Part shown: positions 17,573 to 21,132 of the stretch, piece after piece
How positions within the stretch are numbered: the stretch's first letter is position 1
Layout: each line of letters starts with the position of its first letter
Source of the DNA: Planctomycetota bacterium
Lineage (GTDB): Bacteria; Planctomycetota; Planctomycetia; Pirellulales; UBA7805
NCBI GenBank assembly: GCA_014237955.1
Contig: JABABY010000011.1
Location: 1-21,132, forward strand
Length of the DNA: 21,132 nucleotides
Direction of reading: 5' to 3'
Translations under genes and position numbers: made by a program
The notes under the pieces: model-generated
The model's input: the letters and a program-made list of their open reading frames with translations, nothing else
Database searches by the model: none
Told to the model about the DNA's origin: nothing

Positions 17573-18859
17573 ATGAATGATATTGTCACACTGGTACTGG
17601 GTGGAGGTCGTGGTACCCGGCTTTATCCTCTTACGCGATATCGATCCAAACCGGCCGTCCCACTGGCGGGGAAGTATCGACTCATCGATATTCCAATCTC
17701 AAATTGCATTAACAGCGGTTTGCGAAGAATCTTTGTGTTAACCCAGTTTTTGTCGGTCAGTCTGCACCGGCATATTCGGAATGCCTATAATTTTGACCGC
17801 TTTAGTGACGGTTTTGTCGAGATTCTTGCAGCCCAGCAGACGGAAAAAAACTCCGAATGGTACCAAGGTACCGCCGATGCTGTGAGACAGAACATCCGGT
17901 ACATCAAGCATCGAGATGTGAAGCATGTGCTGATTCTCTCTGGGGATCAACTCTATCGCATGAACTTTTTGCGCATGCTTGAAACACATCGGCAGAGCGG
18001 CGCCGAGGCGACGATTGCCACCCGGCCTGTGAGTCAGGAAGAGGCGGGTGCGTTCGGTATTATTGATATTGATGACACGGGAAGAATCAAAGGTTTCGTC
18101 GAAAAACCTCAGACAGCCGAGGAGATTGATTCGGTACGAATGGCACCCTCGTGGATCGACGCGCATGGCGTGGAAAGTAAGGGACGAGATCTTCTTGCCA
18201 GTATGGGCATTTATTTATTTGATCGCGATTTTCTTGTAGAGGTTTTGGAAAACAACAATTTCCAGGATTTTGGCAAAGAAGTGTTTCCGGAGTCGATCAA
18301 GAAGAAACACGTTCATGTCCACCTTTTTGATGGCTATTGGGAAGATATCGGAACCATCGGATCTTTTTATCGCTGTAGCCTTGAACTGGCATCGACCAAT
18401 CCTCCCTTCAACTTCATGCTTCCGGAATCTCCCATCTATACCAACACGCGGTATCTGCCACCTTCGCGGATCGATGAGGCAACAATCCATAATAGTGTAC
18501 TGGCAGATGGCTGCATTATTGAAAAGGGTGCGATCATCGAAAACAGCGCAATCGGGTTACGTTGTCATATCGGTGAAAACGCAATCATCCGCGATTCGGT
18601 ACTGATGGGCGCCGAACATTATGATTCATCATCCGATATCGCACTCGACCGAGCGGAGGGACGCCCCCGAATGGGTATTGGCAGTGAAGCTATTGTCGAA
18701 GGAGCGATCATCGATAAAAATTGTCATATCGGCAATCGTGCCCGGATTACAAACAATCACCGAACAGAGAACGGTGACATTTCGGATGCAGTCTTCATCC
18801 GTGACGGTATCGTGGTTGTGGAGAAAGATAGTCTGCTGCCTGACGGCTGGACAATGTAG
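17573..18859 (+). CDS. glgC: Glucose-1-phosphate adenylyltransferase (ADP-glucose pyrophosphorylase)
   Basis: Makes ADP-glucose from glucose-1-phosphate and ATP, the committed step of bacterial glycogen synthesis, in the cytoplasm. The 428 residues match the family. Motifs: nucleotide-binding GGGRGTRLYPLT (10-21), WYQGTADAV (97-105), SGDQLYRMN (123-131) with metal-binding D125, and FVEKP (175-179), whose Lys178 corresponds to the glucose-1-phosphate-binding lysine of the E. coli enzyme. The C-terminal part from about 300 has the hexapeptide pattern of a left-handed beta-helix (NSVLADG, AIIENSAIG, CHIGENAII). It is encoded 51 bases after leuS with no terminator between. No other glycogen gene is in the window. 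The upstream AGAAAG is only a weak ribosome-binding site. Confidence 0.96.
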   Translation: MNDIVTLVLGGGRGTRLYPLTRYRSKPAVPLAGKYRLIDIPISNCINSGLRRIFVLTQFLSVSLHRHIRNAYNFDRFSDGFVEILAAQQTEKNSEWYQGTADAVRQNIRYIKHRDVKHVLILSGDQLYRMNFLRMLETHRQSGAEATIATRPVSQEEAGAFGIIDIDDTGRIKGFVEKPQTAEEIDSVRMAPSWIDAHGVESKGRDLLASMGIYLFDRDFLVEVLENNNFQDFGKEVFPESIKKKHVHVHLFDGYWEDIGTIGSFYRCSLELASTNPPFNFMLPESPIYTNTRYLPPSRIDEATIHNSVLADGCIIEKGAIIENSAIGLRCHIGENAIIRDSVLMGAEHYDSSSDIALDRAEGRPRMGIGSEAIVEGAIIDKNCHIGNRARITNNHRTENGDISDAVFIRDGIVVVEKDSLLPDGWTM

Positions 18860-18870
18860 GCCGTCTTTTT
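18842..18870 (+). terminator. Intrinsic terminator overlapping the glgC stop codon
   Basis: GACGGC (18842-18847) pairs with GCCGTC (18860-18865) around a 12-base loop and is followed directly by five T residues (18866-18870). The glgC stop codon (18857-18859) lies in the loop. It ends the leuS-glgC unit just before the convergent lipoprotein gene. In the other direction there is no T tract after the stem, so it should act one way only. Confidence 0.65.
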
Positions 18871-18877
18871 GAGTAGG

Positions 18878-19120
18878 CTACTCGACCACACGCTCCTCAG
18901 CAGGGGCATCGATAAATCTTTCTTCTTCATCGAATGTCTCTACGGAGACTGCCGGGCCATCGAGTACAGAGCCCTCTCGGTGTTCGGGCAATCCGTTTTC
19001 GGTTCTTGCACCCTCTTTGCCGATCAGTCCACCGAAAGGGTAGCAGTCGTTGCACATCCTGCAGCCTCCGCCCGCAACGAAGGTGGCCAGTATGAGAAAA
19101 ACAGATCCCACATATTTCAT
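18878..19120 (-). CDS. Small Cys-rich lipoprotein
   Basis: An 80-residue protein with a lipoprotein-type N-terminus: MKYVGSVFLILATFVAGGGC, giving a lipidated Cys20. The lipobox is unusual, with Gly at -3 where Leu is typical. Cys20 is followed by RMCNDC, so three cysteines fall within six residues. The rest is acidic and probably disordered (ETFDEEERF). Short lipoproteins with a Cys motif right after the lipid anchor are common in planctomycetes; their role is unknown. GAGGG lies upstream of the ATG with near-usual spacing, supporting the start. It converges on glgC with an 18-base gap. Confidence 0.72.
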   Translation of the reverse strand: MKYVGSVFLILATFVAGGGCRMCNDCYPFGGLIGKEGARTENGLPEHREGSVLDGPAVSVETFDEEERFIDAPAEERVVE

Positions 19121-19308
19121 CGCTTTGCCCTCTATGTTCGATTGGGTTTCCGTGAAAGACCGTGGTCGCCAAAAACTTTTCCAGCCTATTTCGCTGGCGA
19201 TATATGATGCCGGGGGGGAGGCTTATAACAAAGTGGAGGAGGAAATGACAATGGCGTTTTTACATCTCCTCGTGTGCTAGCAATAAGATATTTCCAGACT
19301 TGCGGGCT

Positions 19309-20013
19309 TTAGCCGGCCCGTCGTGACTTGGGTAAAGCAGATAGCAAGGAGACCAGGTCGGGAAGACATTCCACATGCCAGTCGGCGACTTTTTCTGCCT
19401 GCGGACATGCAACGGAAACCGTCGGTATGCCAAGTGCGTTTGCCGTGACAAGTTGTTGTAGATCGTGTCCTGCATAAATTACCTCGTCGAGGGCCAGATG
19501 CATCGCAGAGACAGCCTTCTGGAGGCGACAGTTGCACAACACGCATTCCTTGCAGTCGCATGCGGTTTCCACGAAATCAAAATGAGAGGCAATGTTCAGT
19601 CGCGACAGTTTCTCGCCAAGTTTTCCTTGTTCGCAATCAACTTCGTCCAAGACGGCAAGCTGATATCCTGAAACCGCAAGAAATTTCAGCATTTGTGCAA
19701 CTCCCGGAAGTGGCCGTTGCTCTTTCGCGAGGCACTTGCGTTTGGATCGCAGTGCGGGCATGATTTCGCTAATATGTGAAGCTGTCATCCCGACTGCAGA
19801 GAGCATCTTCTCGGTCGCCTGCTGGAAGGTCCATTGTCCACTCTGAATTTGAGGTGCAAATTCAAGATCCCAATGGCAAAAAAAGGCATCGTAATGTGTA
19901 TGCAGACCTCTCTTGGATAGTAATTGCAGTAGCCAACGGCGCCACGCAGTCCCGTCATAGAGGACGCCGTTGGGTTCAAAAATCCATCCTTGGATAATGC
20001 CCAGGCTTTTCAT
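19309..20013 (-). CDS. Degenerate HAD-superfamily protein with a cysteine cluster (probably not a phosphatase)
   Basis: A 234-residue protein with the overall layout of a HAD hydrolase with a helical cap. Motif I reads WIFEPNGVLYDGT: the nucleophile Asp is Glu13 and the general acid/base Asp is Asn15. Motif II reads AVLDEV, with Asp where Thr/Ser is expected. Motif IV reads IYAGHD, retaining only part of the acidic signature. In the motif III region (usual K-P-D/N-P) there is C152-D-C-K-E-C-V-L-C-N-C162, five cysteines in eleven residues. The start is the ATG at 20013, with AGGA nine bases upstream and a promoter at 20086-20115; a GTG at 20073 would start almost at the predicted transcription start. 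It may be a binding or regulatory protein, perhaps holding metal. Fold call moderate, activity loss likely. Confidence 0.8.
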   Translation of the reverse strand: MKSLGIIQGWIFEPNGVLYDGTAWRRWLLQLLSKRGLHTHYDAFFCHWDLEFAPQIQSGQWTFQQATEKMLSAVGMTASHISEIMPALRSKRKCLAKEQRPLPGVAQMLKFLAVSGYQLAVLDEVDCEQGKLGEKLSRLNIASHFDFVETACDCKECVLCNCRLQKAVSAMHLALDEVIYAGHDLQQLVTANALGIPTVSVACPQAEKVADWHVECLPDLVSLLSALPKSRRAG

Positions 20014-20085
20014 CGCGTAGCATCCTTGCTGTTGCGATTGCTTGCTGATTGTTCTGATGGTGCCGAAGCTCACGAGAGCGGCGGA

Positions 20086-20115
20086 ACTTTACATAAGCCG
20101 CAAGAAGAACGTCAA
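20086..20115 (-). promoter_or_regulatory. Sigma70-type promoter candidate for the degenerate HAD gene
   Basis: On the minus strand TTGACG (plus 20110-20115, 5 of 6) is followed after 18 bases by TAAAGT (plus 20086-20091, 4 of 6). Transcription would begin near 20079, giving a leader of about 65 bases to the ATG at 20013. It suggests this gene is transcribed separately from the HAD phosphatase gene upstream. Confidence 0.4.
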
Positions 20116-20191
20116 GATCTTTTCAGCCGAAGGTGAAAATCGGGTCCGTTTGCTGCAAAAACTGAAGACTTCCTTACTCATGGATGCGTGA

Positions 20192-20863
20192 CTACGCCGG
20201 ACGCGATGCTAGCAACGCATAAATTCTAGGGTCTTTGAGATTTTCAGCGATGAAGGCTGCCCCGGTAAAATTGTGGTGTCTGCTGTGTTTTCCGGGAACG
20301 GCAACCACAACGGCCCCTGAAGCTACGCCGGCAGCTGTTCCTGTTTGGCTGTCCTCGAGTACAAGAAGTTCCTCGGTAGAAAGCCCAAAGCGGTCAGCAG
20401 CGAGTAAATAGATTTCGGGATTTGGTTTTCCGTGCTGGACATCTTCACCGGTTAGGATGAACTGAAATCTCTCAAGGAGCTCGAATCGGCCGAGTACTTC
20501 ATCGACGAACAGGCGACCACTGCTGGTCGCCACCGCTTTGGGGATGTTGGCAGTTTCAAGTCTCTCGAGCAACTCCATTAGGCCGAACATCGGCTCTAAG
20601 TCATTGTCGAGGAGAGGCGCGAATATTTTCCAAGATTCTGTTTCAATCTCTTCCACCGTTGCCTCGAGACCATGCCAATCGATCATAAGGCCAATGGCTT
20701 GTGGGGGACGGAGGCCCATCATGGCATCGACAAGTTCCGGTGTGAAGGATTTTCCACGTCTGCGGAGAACCTCCGCGCCAACTTGAAGATAAAGGTCTTC
20801 GGTGTTGAACATCAATCCGTCGAGATCAAACACGACGCTGCGGATCTGTTTTTTTTCTTCCAT
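20192..20863 (-). CDS. HAD-IA family hydrolase, beta-phosphoglucomutase/phosphatase-like
   Basis: A 223-residue cytoplasmic HAD enzyme with all four motifs intact: FDLDGLMFNT (nucleophile D13, acid/base D15), VATSSGR (T113/S114), GKPNPEIYLLA (K146) and VLEDSQTG (E170, D171). The helical cap lies at about residues 20-85. This pattern fits the beta-phosphoglucomutase/sugar-phosphatase subgroup, whose members act on small phosphorylated sugars or related metabolites; the exact substrate cannot be read from sequence. It starts 17 bases after the stop codon of the NUDIX gene on the same strand, so the two are likely one operon. The ribosome-binding site is weak (AAAGAA). In contrast to the degenerate HAD protein encoded downstream, this one should be active. 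Confidence 0.92.
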   Translation of the reverse strand: MEEKKQIRSVVFDLDGLMFNTEDLYLQVGAEVLRRRGKSFTPELVDAMMGLRPPQAIGLMIDWHGLEATVEEIETESWKIFAPLLDNDLEPMFGLMELLERLETANIPKAVATSSGRLFVDEVLGRFELLERFQFILTGEDVQHGKPNPEIYLLAADRFGLSTEELLVLEDSQTGTAAGVASGAVVVAVPGKHSRHHNFTGAAFIAENLKDPRIYALLASRPA

Positions 20864-20880
20864 AGATCATTCTTTAAAAG

Positions 20881-21132
20881 TCAGTGGGCCTCTGCCTGTC
20901 TGGAAATCGTTAAGGGAAGCCCCGCTGCCTCGCGGAGGACCCCGATAAATTCCCCGAGTATCATACTCGTTGCTCCCCAGACTTCATGGTGGCCAAAGGT
21001 GATAAAAGGTGATTCGAAAACGACCCCGTTTTTTTCTCTCGTTGTTTGCCGGGTATTTGTTGATTCGATCAGGTGCTCAAGAGGAAGTTCAATGACTTCG
21101 GCGACTTCTGCTTGTTGTGGCCTCCACGTTGG
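20881..21132 (-). CDS. NUDIX hydrolase, CoA pyrophosphatase-like, C-terminal part only
   Basis: Translating the minus strand from the window edge gives 83 residues ending in a TGA at 20881-20883; the N-terminus and the Nudix box itself lie beyond 21132. The visible part carries AEVAEVIELPLEHL, then a beta stretch ending ESPFITFGHHEVWGATSMIL. The EV-E-PL and WGAT-IL signatures are typical of the C-terminal half of the CoA pyrophosphatase subgroup (NudL/YeaB-like), which hydrolyses CoA or its derivatives. Because the gene is cut at the window edge it has no start codon here. It is probably co-transcribed with the HAD phosphatase gene that follows. Confidence 0.82.
   Translation of the reverse strand, partial: PTWRPQQAEVAEVIELPLEHLIESTNTRQTTREKNGVVFESPFITFGHHEVWGATSMILGEFIGVLREAAGLPLTISRQAEAH

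Noticed and set aside
19212..19218. Run of seven G with a nearby GGAGGAGG before a 10-codon frame at 19246
   Set aside because: The frame is too short and has no conserved look; the ribosome-binding-like sequence is probably chance.
20075..20191. 30-codon minus-strand frame between the two HAD genes
   Set aside because: It overlaps the predicted promoter, is short and Phe/Ser/Arg-rich, and has no known match.

Overview
The window looks like chromosome from a member of the Planctomycetota, most likely a Pirellulales-type marine planctomycete. This is inferred from gene content, not from a marker gene. The clues are a DUF1559 (SBP_bac_10-like) pseudopilin with the H-X9-DG C-terminal motif, a giant secreted cadherin-repeat protein, a small Cys-rich lipoprotein, two orphan secreted proteins, and short, mostly unclustered transcription units with weak Shine-Dalgarno sites. 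No rRNA, tRNA, IS element, integrase, CRISPR array or phage gene was recognised.

Layout. (1) 1-5204, plus: the 3' part of a giant extracellular protein in which a metzincin-type zinc protease is embedded in a cadherin array, followed by three exact-period 104-residue repeats, a carbohydrate-binding-like module and an acidic tail. (2) 5212-7882, minus: a sugar kinase of the FGGY family and, downstream of it with its own good promoter and a leader hairpin, the DUF1559 pseudopilin. (3) 8409-11936, plus: a three-part fusion of an MFS (LplT-like) transporter, a PlsC acyltransferase and an acyl-ACP/acyl-CoA synthetase, i.e. a single-chain version of the LplT/Aas lysophospholipid salvage system. A 526-base gap separates it from the kinase. 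(4) 12003-14382, minus: two secreted proteins, one an orphan and one with bacterial SH3-like domains. (5) 14663-18859, plus: leuS (leucyl-tRNA synthetase) and glgC (ADP-glucose pyrophosphorylase) 51 bases apart, closed by an intrinsic terminator that overlaps the glgC stop codon. (6) 18878-21132, minus: a tiny Cys-rich lipoprotein, a degenerate HAD-fold protein with a five-cysteine cluster, an intact HAD phosphatase, and the 3' end of a NUDIX (CoA pyrophosphatase-like) gene running off the window.

How the genes work together. Most are housekeeping or envelope genes that are only loosely linked. The likely units are FGGY kinase -> DUF1559 (possible read-through), leuS-glgC, and NUDIX-HAD (17-base gap). 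No complete new multi-gene system is visible. The features most worth following are the leishmanolysin-like split zinc site in the giant protein, the catalytically degraded HAD protein with its Cys cluster, and the single-chain phospholipid repair enzyme.
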